48,977 nt of DNA from Desulfarculales bacterium UBA696 (GTDB lineage: Bacteria > Desulfobacterota > Syntrophobacteria > Syntrophobacterales > Syntrophobacteraceae): positions 1 through 48,977 of the forward strand of contig DBMO01000026.1 in the NCBI GenBank assembly GCA_002298995.1, read 5' to 3'. Below the pieces are notes generated by a model. The model saw only the letters and a program-made list of their open reading frames with translations, searched no databases and had not been told where the DNA came from. Below are positions 25,113 through 33,548 of this stretch, piece by piece (positions within the stretch are counted from its first letter, which is position 1; the number at the start of each line of letters is the position of its first letter). A program made the position numbers and the translations under genes.

Positions 25113-25880
25113 TTATAATTCGAACTCTTCATCCGGTTCGGGCATAAATACCCGCATGTCTTTAATTTTCTCGATGAGCCAATTGATTTCATCGCGCCTC
25201 TCCCGCCGCTCGTCCCTCTGGATGTGCACAAACGCGAGCGCCTTTGCCCCGGCATTTGACGCAAAATCGATTGCACCGCGCATGCTGCCGTGAGAGGGAT
25301 ATTTCTGCTCGACGCTGAATGCCTCGTGTATAACCAAATCGCAGCCATGGGCTATCTTCAAGGTCTGATCGGTCGGTGGTCCGTCGCCGCCATAGAAAAG
25401 CGATTTGCCTCCCCTTGCAAGGCGCAGGGCGAGGTTTCGCTGGGGGTGCCCGCTTTCCGCCGCACTCCAGGTAAAGCCCGCTGCTTCGACCGTGTTTCCA
25501 GGTTCGATATCGAGAAATTGCAGCTCGAAGCCGAATTTATCCATAACCGACGAATAAGCGAGACGTATTGCCTGGGACACCACCGTGCCCACGCCCTCCT
25601 GACCCGCCACCACCAAAGGTTTCCTGCGCCCGGACTCCCAGAACCTGGTCAGCAGGGCCGGAATTCCAAAGAAATGATCTCCATGAAAATGAGATATCCA
25701 GATGGCCTGGAGTTCGTCCGGGTCGGCGCAGCTAGCCCAGAACCGAGGTGGAGCCGTAAAACCGCAGTCGAGCAGGACCGATCTCCTGCCCCCGCCTTCT
25801 TCTTCGTCCCGCACCCAAATGGATGTATTGGGCAGTCTCTCATCGAAGGCTTCACCGACTCCGAGGAATTTCACTCTCAT
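25113..25880 (-). CDS. Metallo-beta-lactamase-fold hydrolase (RNase Z-like)
   Basis: A 255-residue cytoplasmic protein with the metal motif SHFHGDHFFG at about residues 63-72, a later FYGGDGPPTD ligand loop and VIHEAFS with a downstream His. The order matches the RNase Z/ElaC-like branch, which includes tRNA 3'-processing enzymes and arylsulfatase- or phosphodiesterase-like hydrolases. It lacks the long flexible arm expected of a canonical tRNase Z, so I keep the name general. The ATG follows AAGGAG. It appears monocistronic. Confidence 0.85.
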   Translation of the reverse strand: MRVKFLGVGEAFDERLPNTSIWVRDEEEGGGRRSVLLDCGFTAPPRFWASCADPDELQAIWISHFHGDHFFGIPALLTRFWESGRRKPLVVAGQEGVGTVVSQAIRLAYSSVMDKFGFELQFLDIEPGNTVEAAGFTWSAAESGHPQRNLALRLARGGKSLFYGGDGPPTDQTLKIAHGCDLVIHEAFSVEQKYPSHGSMRGAIDFASNAGAKALAFVHIQRDERRERRDEINWLIEKIKDMRVFMPEPDEEFEL

Positions 25881-26247
25881 TTTCCGGCTCCTTGAATTTA
25901 TTCTGTATTACACTGGGCGTTGCTCCCAAGAAAAGAGAAGCACTATATACAACCTGAAGCAATTGCGCAAAGTTTAGGACGGGCGCTTTAAAGGGCGCGT
26001 TGTCCAAACGGAAAGTTTCGCCAATCTACAGGTTGGCTAAATTGTTGGAAATAGAAGGGCCACCCGGATTCATATCCGGGCGCGAAGCGCAAGAAGGTGT
26101 TACCCACATTCGGTTCCGTATCGATTTTGAGCGCCGCAACCGAGCCACTTGTGCTCCTCACCCGGATATAACTCCGCCGGCATCTCAAATTCATGGACGC
26201 CGGCGGTGTGTTTTTCAGGCGGATCAGGTGCGGGTTGTGGTCAGCTT
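25881..26247. other. Spacer with palindromes between hydrolase and cytochrome operon
   Basis: No gene is convincing. CCCGGAT (26063-26069) pairs with ATCCGGG (26074-26080). CCGCCGGC (26174-26181) pairs with GCCGGCGG (26199-26206), followed on the plus strand by TGTGTTTTTC. The second hairpin lies just past the end of the cytochrome operon, but its T-tract faces the plus strand, so it terminates minus-strand transcripts only if the stem alone suffices. Confidence 0.5.
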
Positions 26248-27297
26248 CTAGGGCGCGTCAATCGTCAAGGAGTTCGAGTCTGCATAATGCATTGTATGAC
26301 AGGTGAGACACTGAATCTCACCGGATAACCCTAAAACCAGGTTGTTTGTCAGATTCGTGTCAGCCCCGCCGTTCAGTTCACCTCTTGTTCCCGCCTGCAC
26401 GGCAAAACCGGCCTGCTCGGGTTCAGCGGGAATATTGAAAAACCGTGCCGGTTTCTTTGCACTCGCCATCGCCAGTCCAACCGGGTGGCTGAGCATCTCG
26501 CCGGTGTAAACCGTCACGTCCGTCTGGACCCTGTAGTAATGGCAGTCTTTGCACATCTCATTGGCCGAATTGGCCGACCTCATAAAATGCCTGTTGCTGG
26601 TCATGTAGTAGGTGTCACTTGCCTCGATATCGGCATTGAATGCCGGCGAGACGGTCAGTGTATTTGCGGTATTGCTGATTACCCTTCTCGCGGCGCCGAT
26701 ATTGGCATTGGTTCCGGGGTGCGGGCCGTCGGTTATCCTTACAAATGCATTGGTCCACCGATTGACGGTCCAGCTTTTGGTAGTGTCAACCAGGGTGGTA
26801 GTCGAGCCTGCGGTTGCAGTACCGGAATCGGCGACCCTTGAAGCAAGGATAAACGGGTCCCAGGGAGCATTGAGCTCGGAGTGCTCATCATGGCATACGG
26901 AGCAAACCACTACACTTCCCGAGCCATTGAGCCTGACCTTCATGGCTGAACTCGTAAGGTTCGCGGTTGCTCTCAAACCATACTGATTCGATGGATTCGA
27001 CACCGCCGGCATCACCCCGCTCCACCTGTGGGACCTCCCGGATACGCCGGGGACTGCCTGGTCCCCATCCTGAAAGGGCCAGCGGGATGCCGTACCCGTT
27101 ATATTGTGGCAGCTCTTGCAGATAGCCGGGTTTGTTGCCTGGCCGGTGAGATTGCTTCCCAGGCTGTTATGAGCGATGTGGCAACTTCCGCAGCCTATTG
27201 TCTCGGAGGCGTTATGCGGTGCATCCAGGGCGAAGACACTGCCAAACGGAGCCAGTATGAAAAGTCCGGCCAATAAGGCTATCATGCGAGGTTTCAC
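26248..27297 (-). CDS. Secreted pentahaem c-type cytochrome
   Basis: A 349-residue exported protein with a cleavable signal (ALLAGLFILAPFGSVFA). It has five CXXCH haem-binding motifs: CGSCH near residue 36, CKSCH, CSVCH, CKDCH and CLTCH near the C-terminus. Additional histidines may be distal ligands. Between haems 3 and 4 lies a stretch of about 90 residues without Cys (STTTLVDTTKSWTVNRWTNA region) that looks like a beta-rich insert. The start is GTG with GGAGG upstream. It is last in a three-gene cytochrome operon, probably carrying electrons in the periplasm or at the cell surface; the partners are not known. Confidence 0.9.
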   Translation of the reverse strand: MKPRMIALLAGLFILAPFGSVFALDAPHNASETIGCGSCHIAHNSLGSNLTGQATNPAICKSCHNITGTASRWPFQDGDQAVPGVSGRSHRWSGVMPAVSNPSNQYGLRATANLTSSAMKVRLNGSGSVVVCSVCHDEHSELNAPWDPFILASRVADSGTATAGSTTTLVDTTKSWTVNRWTNAFVRITDGPHPGTNANIGAARRVISNTANTLTVSPAFNADIEASDTYYMTSNRHFMRSANSANEMCKDCHYYRVQTDVTVYTGEMLSHPVGLAMASAKKPARFFNIPAEPEQAGFAVQAGTRGELNGGADTNLTNNLVLGLSGEIQCLTCHTMHYADSNSLTIDAP

Positions 27298-27330
27298 GTG
27301 AATTCCTCCGTCTTTGATTCATAGCTCAAT

Positions 27331-27768
27331 CTACTGAACCTGGACATTCGGGCTGAACTCCGAGATATTGCCTATCGAGTTGGAAAATGACGTCCTCCTC
27401 GCAGTAATCCACTGGCCGGAGTTGACGCCCGAAACCGTTACAGTCACAGACGCCCCGCCAGCCATGGCGGAGCCGATCAAGGTTGTTCCCAAGCCGCTCC
27501 CGTCGGACAAATAGACATCAACCAGTTCGCCGCTCAGCACGCCGGAGACGCTCACCGATGTGGCCGTGGCGGAGGTGATCGTTGGCGGGGCAAAGCTTGC
27601 CTCGGGCGCCTGACCGGCGGGGATGCCGCCCCGAGGATTGTCGCCGTTATGACAACTCGAACAGGGAGTATTCGCGTCGACCTGGTGAGGGGCCTGCTGG
27701 GCAAACACCTGACAGAGTTGAAGCAATATCGCAATTACCGTCACTACGACTAGTGCTTGGGGCTTCAC
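27331..27768 (-). CDS. Small exported monohaem protein with beta-sandwich domain
   Basis: A 145-residue protein from the GTG at 27768, which has a CGGAGGAA site; the frame is open to 27834 but the upstream residues look untranslated. A signal peptide (VVVTVIAILLQLCQVFA) precedes a single haem motif, CSSCH, near residue 37. The rest (TITSATATSVSVSGVLSGEL and onwards) is Thr/Ser/Val-rich and resembles an Ig-like or Big-type fold ending in GNISEF. It lies between the large and the pentahaem cytochromes, 33 bp from the latter. It may dock one cytochrome to another or to a surface. Confidence 0.8.
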   Translation of the reverse strand: MKPQALVVVTVIAILLQLCQVFAQQAPHQVDANTPCSSCHNGDNPRGGIPAGQAPEASFAPPTITSATATSVSVSGVLSGELVDVYLSDGSGLGTTLIGSAMAGGASVTVTVSGVNSGQWITARRTSFSNSIGNISEFSPNVQVQ

Positions 27769-27860
27769 TGAGTTCCTCCGTTTAGGCCGGCTGCTCGGCC
27801 AGGGTATTCCAGCTGAACGGCGTTGCGTGACCAAGGCCGTAATGCTGATTGCCGACTGCC

Positions 27861-30185
27861 TTACGGGCTGATGGTGAAGTTCGCATTCGATACATCCGTT
27901 GACTGGTTGCCTGCACGGTCGGTCGCGATCAGCTGCACGCGAACGGTTGCACTGTTGATCATCGGCAGCGTCCAGTTATAGGTGCCGCTGTTTGCCACGT
28001 TAGCTGCAATCGTGTTGGGATAGGTCACCCCGCCGTCAGTCGAATATTTCAGGGTTATGGGAGACAGTTTCAGGTTTGTATCGCTCACGCCGCTCCAGGT
28101 AATAGCGTGAATGGATCCCTGGATCCATGCCTCGCCGCCGTTCGGAGAGGTAATCGCAGTAGCCGGGACCGTCGGCGGAGTCATGTCAAGTACTGTATTC
28201 ATGGTGGAAGCATTCGATTCACCACGTGCATTTCTTAACTTTACATATACCGACTTTGTGCCTGCCGTGGCCGAAAGGGTGTAGTTATATGCGGAAGAGT
28301 AAGGAACCCAGCCGGTCGGATTCACCGTGAAAGCAACATCTTCGGCAATCATCATGTCGACCCCGCCCATGGCTAACAATGTTACCCTGATGGTCCTATT
28401 GTTGGTAAAACCCACGTCGGCCGGGGAAGGATCGCTGACATTCATATCGCTTAAGGCCATGGAAACGATAGCCGGCACTGCATTGGAATACCACTTGGAA
28501 GTACCGTCCCAATGGCATGCGGTATTACAGGTTCCTGTCGTCCACGCGGGACCGGTGGCCTCGCCATAGTCCCCAACGGCATCCGAGCCGCGTATAACCC
28601 CGTAAAAACCGCGGGTCATCTTGTGAGTGGCATTGCTATTGTATACGTCGCCATGCGGATTATGGCAGGTAACGCATGAGACGGCCGAAAGCCCTGTTCC
28701 GGAACCCCGGCCATCGGAGTACCAATGCGCTCCAAAACTTTGCGCATCAATGAGATGGTCGGCGTGGAAATTCGCTGGGATATCGTTGGTGCCCGTATCA
28801 TGCCCCTGCGGATGGATATTCCTGAAGTTGGTGATAATGGCCGCCGCATTCTTGTAAGGGTTCGAAGTGCAGTCGTAGCAGCCGTGGTTTTTTGTGTCGC
28901 TCAACAGATTTGCTTCGCTGTGGCACGATAAACAGAGCTTATAATAGTTGGTGCTATAGTTGCACCCGGTCGGCACCGGAATGGTCATGTTATTATTGAG
29001 GCGAAATCCCGCCACATAATTATTCGACGCCGCCAGGAAGGTCTTCTTGCCGTCGAAATTGTGGTTCGACCCCAAGCTGTGGCAGCCGGCGCATTCGGTC
29101 GATCTGGAACCGTGGCCGCTGACATAATATCCGTACGCGGTGTTGTTTCCCGCAACATCCGGCGCCTGCCTTCCGCCGATAACCGCTATTCCGGTATCAT
29201 GGCAGCCTATGCACCATTTCCCTTTACCCGCTTGCAACGCATTGCCGGTATATACGCCGGTTTTCCAGTTGTCCTTGGCGCCGACAGAACCACTCACCGA
29301 GTTGACACCGTTGAAGGGGCCGCCCGGACTGTGGCAACTGTCGCAAACGGTTGTTCCGGCCAAATTCTGCCCGTCCTTGAATGTCGGAAACCTGGTCGTA
29401 TCGTGGCAGTCGGCGCAGGCCATATTGGGCCCTCTAATGTCGTCGCCGTCGTTTTCGGTATGGGTCGCATGGCTCTGCTTCGTACCATGCCATGTGTTTC
29501 CGGGAACAACGGGCCAGTCATCTTCATGTCCGTGGCAACTCTGGCATCCGCCGCCACCACCGTGAACGAAACCGTTTTCGTGGAAGTGGCATTGAGTGCA
29601 GTCATCCCCGTCGTAATGATCCAGACCTACTTGTCCTGATGTATTGTAGCGGTGATGGTTCGTCATGGAATGGCAAGTCTGGCACACTCTTGAAGATGTG
29701 GCATGCCCGCCCGTATCGTCTCCAAGGACACCATCGGATACGCCCGGGTTGGGAGAGCCTTCGAGGGTTTTCTTCTTTAAAACAACCGGGTTGATGGTCG
29801 GCGTTCCGGTCGATTCCCAATTCGAGCCGTCGGGAGTCGATATAGAGTCTCTAATCAGAAAAATGTTGCGGGTGGCGTGAGCGGTGTGACAGGTAGTGCA
29901 GCCGAATTCGCCGTATTTACCCCCAGGTATTCCCCATCCGCCGCTTGCGCCCCACTTGGTCGAGCCGGTTGTCGTGCTGTTATGCGTCTTAATCGAGTTG
30001 GGGTCGGCAGGGGCATTCCTGTCCGTTTTATGGCATCCATGGCACGTCTCCTCGGGAGAGCGCTTGAGGAGGTTGCCGTCATCTGTCCAACTTACCTGGG
30101 CCGGCATTAAAAAAGAAAGACTACTAAACAGGAAGGCAAATAAAATAATAGATAATCTGCGCTTGGGCCTCGAAATCTTCAACAT
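27861..30185 (-). CDS. Large multihaem c-type cytochrome with C-terminal Ig/KNH-like domains
   Basis: A 774-residue exported protein, starting at the ATG at 30185. After a signal or anchor stretch at about 10-30 come eleven CXXCH motifs between residues 48 and 508 and a twelfth of CX3CH form (CNTACH, 553-558). A CXXC without His at 436-439 may be a degenerate site or a disulfide. The C-terminal 200 residues have no Cys. They contain Ig-like segments ending in a KNH/Kre9-type domain (SPNGGEAWIQGSIHAITWSG). Such proteins typically sit at the cell surface and carry electrons to minerals, electrodes or partner cells, which is an inference here. It is first in the operon. Confidence 0.92.
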   Translation of the reverse strand: MLKISRPKRRLSIILFAFLFSSLSFLMPAQVSWTDDGNLLKRSPEETCHGCHKTDRNAPADPNSIKTHNSTTTGSTKWGASGGWGIPGGKYGEFGCTTCHTAHATRNIFLIRDSISTPDGSNWESTGTPTINPVVLKKKTLEGSPNPGVSDGVLGDDTGGHATSSRVCQTCHSMTNHHRYNTSGQVGLDHYDGDDCTQCHFHENGFVHGGGGGCQSCHGHEDDWPVVPGNTWHGTKQSHATHTENDGDDIRGPNMACADCHDTTRFPTFKDGQNLAGTTVCDSCHSPGGPFNGVNSVSGSVGAKDNWKTGVYTGNALQAGKGKWCIGCHDTGIAVIGGRQAPDVAGNNTAYGYYVSGHGSRSTECAGCHSLGSNHNFDGKKTFLAASNNYVAGFRLNNNMTIPVPTGCNYSTNYYKLCLSCHSEANLLSDTKNHGCYDCTSNPYKNAAAIITNFRNIHPQGHDTGTNDIPANFHADHLIDAQSFGAHWYSDGRGSGTGLSAVSCVTCHNPHGDVYNSNATHKMTRGFYGVIRGSDAVGDYGEATGPAWTTGTCNTACHWDGTSKWYSNAVPAIVSMALSDMNVSDPSPADVGFTNNRTIRVTLLAMGGVDMMIAEDVAFTVNPTGWVPYSSAYNYTLSATAGTKSVYVKLRNARGESNASTMNTVLDMTPPTVPATAITSPNGGEAWIQGSIHAITWSGVSDTNLKLSPITLKYSTDGGVTYPNTIAANVANSGTYNWTLPMINSATVRVQLIATDRAGNQSTDVSNANFTISP

Positions 30186-30809
30186 GGAGTACGCTCCTGT
30201 TGGAGTCTGTAGCACAATCGTTATCAGTCTATATTCATCATCTAATATGCTGGTCTAAATTAAATCGGCAGAAACTGTATAATACTTAAAACATTACTTG
30301 AATGCCACGACTAATTAATTTCTACTAATTGAATATTTATTATCATTTTACGTATACATATATTTTGCGCCTGTCCTTTGGGATGCCATTGGCCGACAAT
30401 CCATGCCGTCGCCGGTCGTGAACGGGATATATTCTTGAATCATCAACTCTGCCGCAATCGGTGAACCGGGTAAAAACTCGCGAATCGCAGGCAGCGAGAG
30501 CTAAGCCAAGTTTTGATTAATCACTAAGGCTTCCAAGGGGGATCGCATTTATACGCAGCGTTCAATATGGAGCTATTTTCCGCGAAGTTGTCTGGCCCCT
30601 GGGACGTTTTCCCGTCGCCGGCTTCCAGCCAAGAGAAAAAAATTTGCGCCAGGGAGCGCCGCGGAATGACGATATTCGATGCTCATCTTTGACATGAACC
30701 ATGGATGAAATTCCGGCTAACGGGGCATCCCGAGCCGAATCCGCCGATCAGTGTTAGAATAGAAATCCACCGCGGTCAGGAAAGCATGTCGAGCCCACCC
30801 CGATTTACG
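30186..30809. other. AT-rich divergent region between cytochrome operon and gyrB
   Basis: No gene is convincing in this stretch. Bases 30216-30360 are strongly AT-rich and probably hold the cytochrome operon promoter; several -10-like boxes (TATAAT, TATTAT) occur, but I cannot pick one. Bases 30663-30680 (GGAATGACGATATTCGAT) match the edge of the repeat at 13438-13456. A frame at 30705-30896 is probably spurious. Confidence 0.5.
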
Positions 30810-30838
30810 TTGAAAAAGATGCCAAAAAGAGCTATAAT
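30810..30838 (+). promoter_or_regulatory. Strong sigma-70 promoter of gyrB
   Basis: TTGAAA (30810-30815), a 17-nt spacer, then a perfect TATAAT (30833-30838). It lies about 100 bp before the gyrB start, facing the gene. A supercoiling-responsive gyr promoter often has an imperfect -35 and GC-poor discriminator; this is compatible but untested. Confidence 0.75.
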
Positions 30839-30935
30839 CCCTTGTTTTGATAGGTATTTAAATTATTTATCACTGCGGACCGCTTTGGGCCGCTAAAAAC
30901 TTGCCGTTAATCAAAAAAGCTCTTACAGGATCCTT

Positions 30936-33356
30936 ATGCCAGAAATCGATGTACTGCAAAATCTTCCCGAAGACGAATATACCGCACAACAAATAACAGT
31001 TCTCGAGGGACTCAGCGCAGTCCGCGTGCGGCCCTCGATGTACATCGGCAACGTCTCCACGGAAGGACTCCATCATCTCGTATACGAAGTTGTGGATAAC
31101 AGCATCGATGAGGCCCTCGCCGGGCATTGCAATCACATCCGGGTCCAGATTCACCTCGACGGCTCGGTTACCGTGGACGACAACGGTCGAGGCATCCCCG
31201 TCGATTTGCACGAAAAGGAAGGCGTGCCGGCTGTTACGGTCGTTATGACCAAACTGCACGCGGGCGGCAAATTCGATGATTCGACCTACAAGGTTTCCGG
31301 CGGCCTCCACGGTGTTGGCGTGTCCGTGGTCAATGCCCTCAGCGAATATCTCGAAGTCGAGATACGGCGCGACGGCAAAATCTATCATCAAAGATTCGAG
31401 CGCGGCGTGCCGGCAACTCCTCTCACAGTGAAGGGCGATACCACCAAGCGCGGCACCAGGGTCACCTTCGTGGCCGATTCGCTCATCTTCGAGGATACAG
31501 AGATCAGTTTCGACATCCTCGCCGAGCGACTCAGGGAGCTTGCCTTCCTGAACTCGGGGGTAAAGATCGAGCTTTTCGACGAGCGCATCCCCAAAGAGAA
31601 GATCTTTTACTACGAGGGCGGACTTACCACCTTCGTCGAATATCTCAACAAGGCCAAGGAACCGATTTTCCCCGAAGTAATCAATATCACAGGTGAAAAG
31701 AATGCCATCTCGATCGGGGTGGCGATACAGTACAACAGAACGTACAACGAGAAGATTTTTACTTTTGCCAACAACATTAACACCAAAGAGGGCGGGACCC
31801 ACCTGGTGGGCTTCAAGGCGGGGCTGACGCGCTCGATCAAGCAGTACGCGACCCAGAACAAGACGATCAAGGCCCCCGACCTCGAAAAAATGGTCGGCGA
31901 CGACGTTCGCGAAGGCCTGACCGCGGTTGTAAGCATAAAGATTCCGCAGCCCCAGTTCGAGGGCCAGACCAAGACCAAGCTGGGGAACAGCGAAGTAAAA
32001 GGAATGGTCGAAAACCTGGTCTATGAAAAGCTCTCGGCCTTCTTCGAGGAGAACCCGAAAATCATCCGGGCAATCCTGGACAAGGTGCTCGAAGCCGCCA
32101 GGGCCAGGGAGGCGGCACGGCGAGCAAAGGAGCTTACCCGAAGAAAAGGCGTGCTCAGCGACCATTCGCTTCCCGGAAAGCTAGCCGATTGCCAGGAGCG
32201 CGATCCCGTAAAGAGCGAGATATTCATAGTCGAGGGCGATTCGGCCGGCGGCTCCGCCAAACAGGGAAGAAACAGGGCCTTCCAGGCTATACTGCCGCTT
32301 CGGGGCAAGATATTGAATGTCGAGAAGTCACGTTTGGACAAAATGCTCGAAAACCAGGAAATCCGGAACATGATCTCGGCCCTCGGCACCGGGATCGGCA
32401 AGGAAGAATTTAATCCGGACAAGCTGCGCTATCACAAAACGATCATTATGACCGATGCCGACGTGGACGGTGCGCACATCAGGACCCTTCTTCTCACCTT
32501 CTTTTTCCGCCAGATGCCGGAAATTATCGAGCGCGGGCACCTCTACATCGCGCAGCCCCCGCTCTACCGGCTGGCAGTGGGAAAAAGCGAACACTACCTC
32601 AAAGACAATGACGGCCTGAACGCCTTTTTGCTAAAGCGCGCATCCGAAAAGAAGCAGGTCATTTTGCCGGGAAGCCCGCAGCCGCTTCTTCCCGAGCAGC
32701 TTACCCAGCTTCTGCGGCAGTTTTCGCGCTACGACGACTGGCTGGAGAGGCAGGCGCAAAAAGGAATCTCGAAGAAGCTGATCGAGGAGATGATCCATAT
32801 TTTCCATCAAAACGACCTTGACAATGAGGACCAGAACCGTTGCGTGGCCGTGCTCAAGCAAAAGCTGGACGAGATCGGCTACGAGGTCGTGTCAATCGAA
32901 GAGGAAGAAGAACACCGCGGCTACGACCTTGACGTCATGGAGCCTACAAACGGCCAGAGAAGAATGCGGGTGGGATACGATTTTCTGACCTCGATCGAGT
33001 TCCGGAAACTGCTTTTGCTCTACCGGCAGCTCCAGGTCCTGCACGAGACCCCGTACGTGGTTCGAGACAACCAGGGGGAGATCGGGTTCGACGATCCGAG
33101 ACTCCTTTTCCAGCACCTCATGGACGAGGCCCGCAAGGGTACGAGTATCCAGCGGTACAAAGGCCTTGGCGAAATGAACCCCGAACAGCTCTGGGACACC
33201 ACAATGAACCCGGAAAAACGGACCCTGCTCCAGGTAAGGGTGGACGACCGGTACCTCGCCGACGAGCTCTTCAAAACCCTGATGGGAGACCCGGTGGAAC
33301 CCCGGCGCGATTTCATCCAGGCAAACGCGCTGGATTTCAGGGAGTTGGATATTTAG
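30936..33356 (+). CDS. gyrB: DNA gyrase subunit B
   Basis: ATPase subunit of the type II topoisomerase that introduces negative supercoils. The 806 residues fit GyrB. The GHKL ATPase shows VVDNSIDEALAGHC, VDDNGRGIPVD and GLHGVGVSVVNALSE. TOPRIM motifs are EGDSAGGSAKQGRNR and DADVDGAHIRTLLL. The C-terminal RYKGLGEMNPEQLW is the GyrA-interacting region. The ATG is preceded by AGGATCC. It is followed by gyrA across a 192-bp gap containing repeats. dnaA, dnaN and recF do not sit upstream, so this locus is probably not at the origin. Confidence 0.98.
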   Translation: MPEIDVLQNLPEDEYTAQQITVLEGLSAVRVRPSMYIGNVSTEGLHHLVYEVVDNSIDEALAGHCNHIRVQIHLDGSVTVDDNGRGIPVDLHEKEGVPAVTVVMTKLHAGGKFDDSTYKVSGGLHGVGVSVVNALSEYLEVEIRRDGKIYHQRFERGVPATPLTVKGDTTKRGTRVTFVADSLIFEDTEISFDILAERLRELAFLNSGVKIELFDERIPKEKIFYYEGGLTTFVEYLNKAKEPIFPEVINITGEKNAISIGVAIQYNRTYNEKIFTFANNINTKEGGTHLVGFKAGLTRSIKQYATQNKTIKAPDLEKMVGDDVREGLTAVVSIKIPQPQFEGQTKTKLGNSEVKGMVENLVYEKLSAFFEENPKIIRAILDKVLEAARAREAARRAKELTRRKGVLSDHSLPGKLADCQERDPVKSEIFIVEGDSAGGSAKQGRNRAFQAILPLRGKILNVEKSRLDKMLENQEIRNMISALGTGIGKEEFNPDKLRYHKTIIMTDADVDGAHIRTLLLTFFFRQMPEIIERGHLYIAQPPLYRLAVGKSEHYLKDNDGLNAFLLKRASEKKQVILPGSPQPLLPEQLTQLLRQFSRYDDWLERQAQKGISKKLIEEMIHIFHQNDLDNEDQNRCVAVLKQKLDEIGYEVVSIEEEEEHRGYDLDVMEPTNGQRRMRVGYDFLTSIEFRKLLLLYRQLQVLHETPYVVRDNQGEIGFDDPRLLFQHLMDEARKGTSIQRYKGLGEMNPEQLWDTTMNPEKRTLLQVRVDDRYLADELFKTLMGDPVEPRRDFIQANALDFRELDI

Positions 33357-33548
33357 CCGGTTGGTGGTTGCGGGTTCGGAACGCGTTCGGGGGATCAGGA
33401 TCAGCATCCTGTTCATTAACATAGTCGGAGTTTATGGGAGCGGCTTCCAGCCGCAACATCCCATTTGTCACCTCGGCGAAGGCCGGGGTCCAGCATTGTA
33501 GGTTGGGTTGAGCGCCAGCGAAACCCAACATATTATCCAGGAAGAATA
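33357..33548. repeat. Repeat fragments between gyrB and gyrA
   Basis: Short dispersed pieces fill this gap: GCGGCTTCCAGCCGC (33440-33454, self-complementary) and a GTTGGGTT...AACCCAAC hairpin (arms 33504-33510 and 33523-33530). The latter family recurs in altered form at 45325-45360. No promoter is obvious, so gyrA may be read from the gyrB promoter. Confidence 0.6.

Noticed and set aside
26174..26206. Hairpin as terminator of the cytochrome operon
   Set aside because: The T-run lies on the plus-strand side, so orientation does not fit the minus-strand operon; kept only as an unassigned palindrome.
30705..30896. 63-codon plus-strand frame before gyrB
   Set aside because: It spans the strong gyrB promoter and has no good ribosome site.
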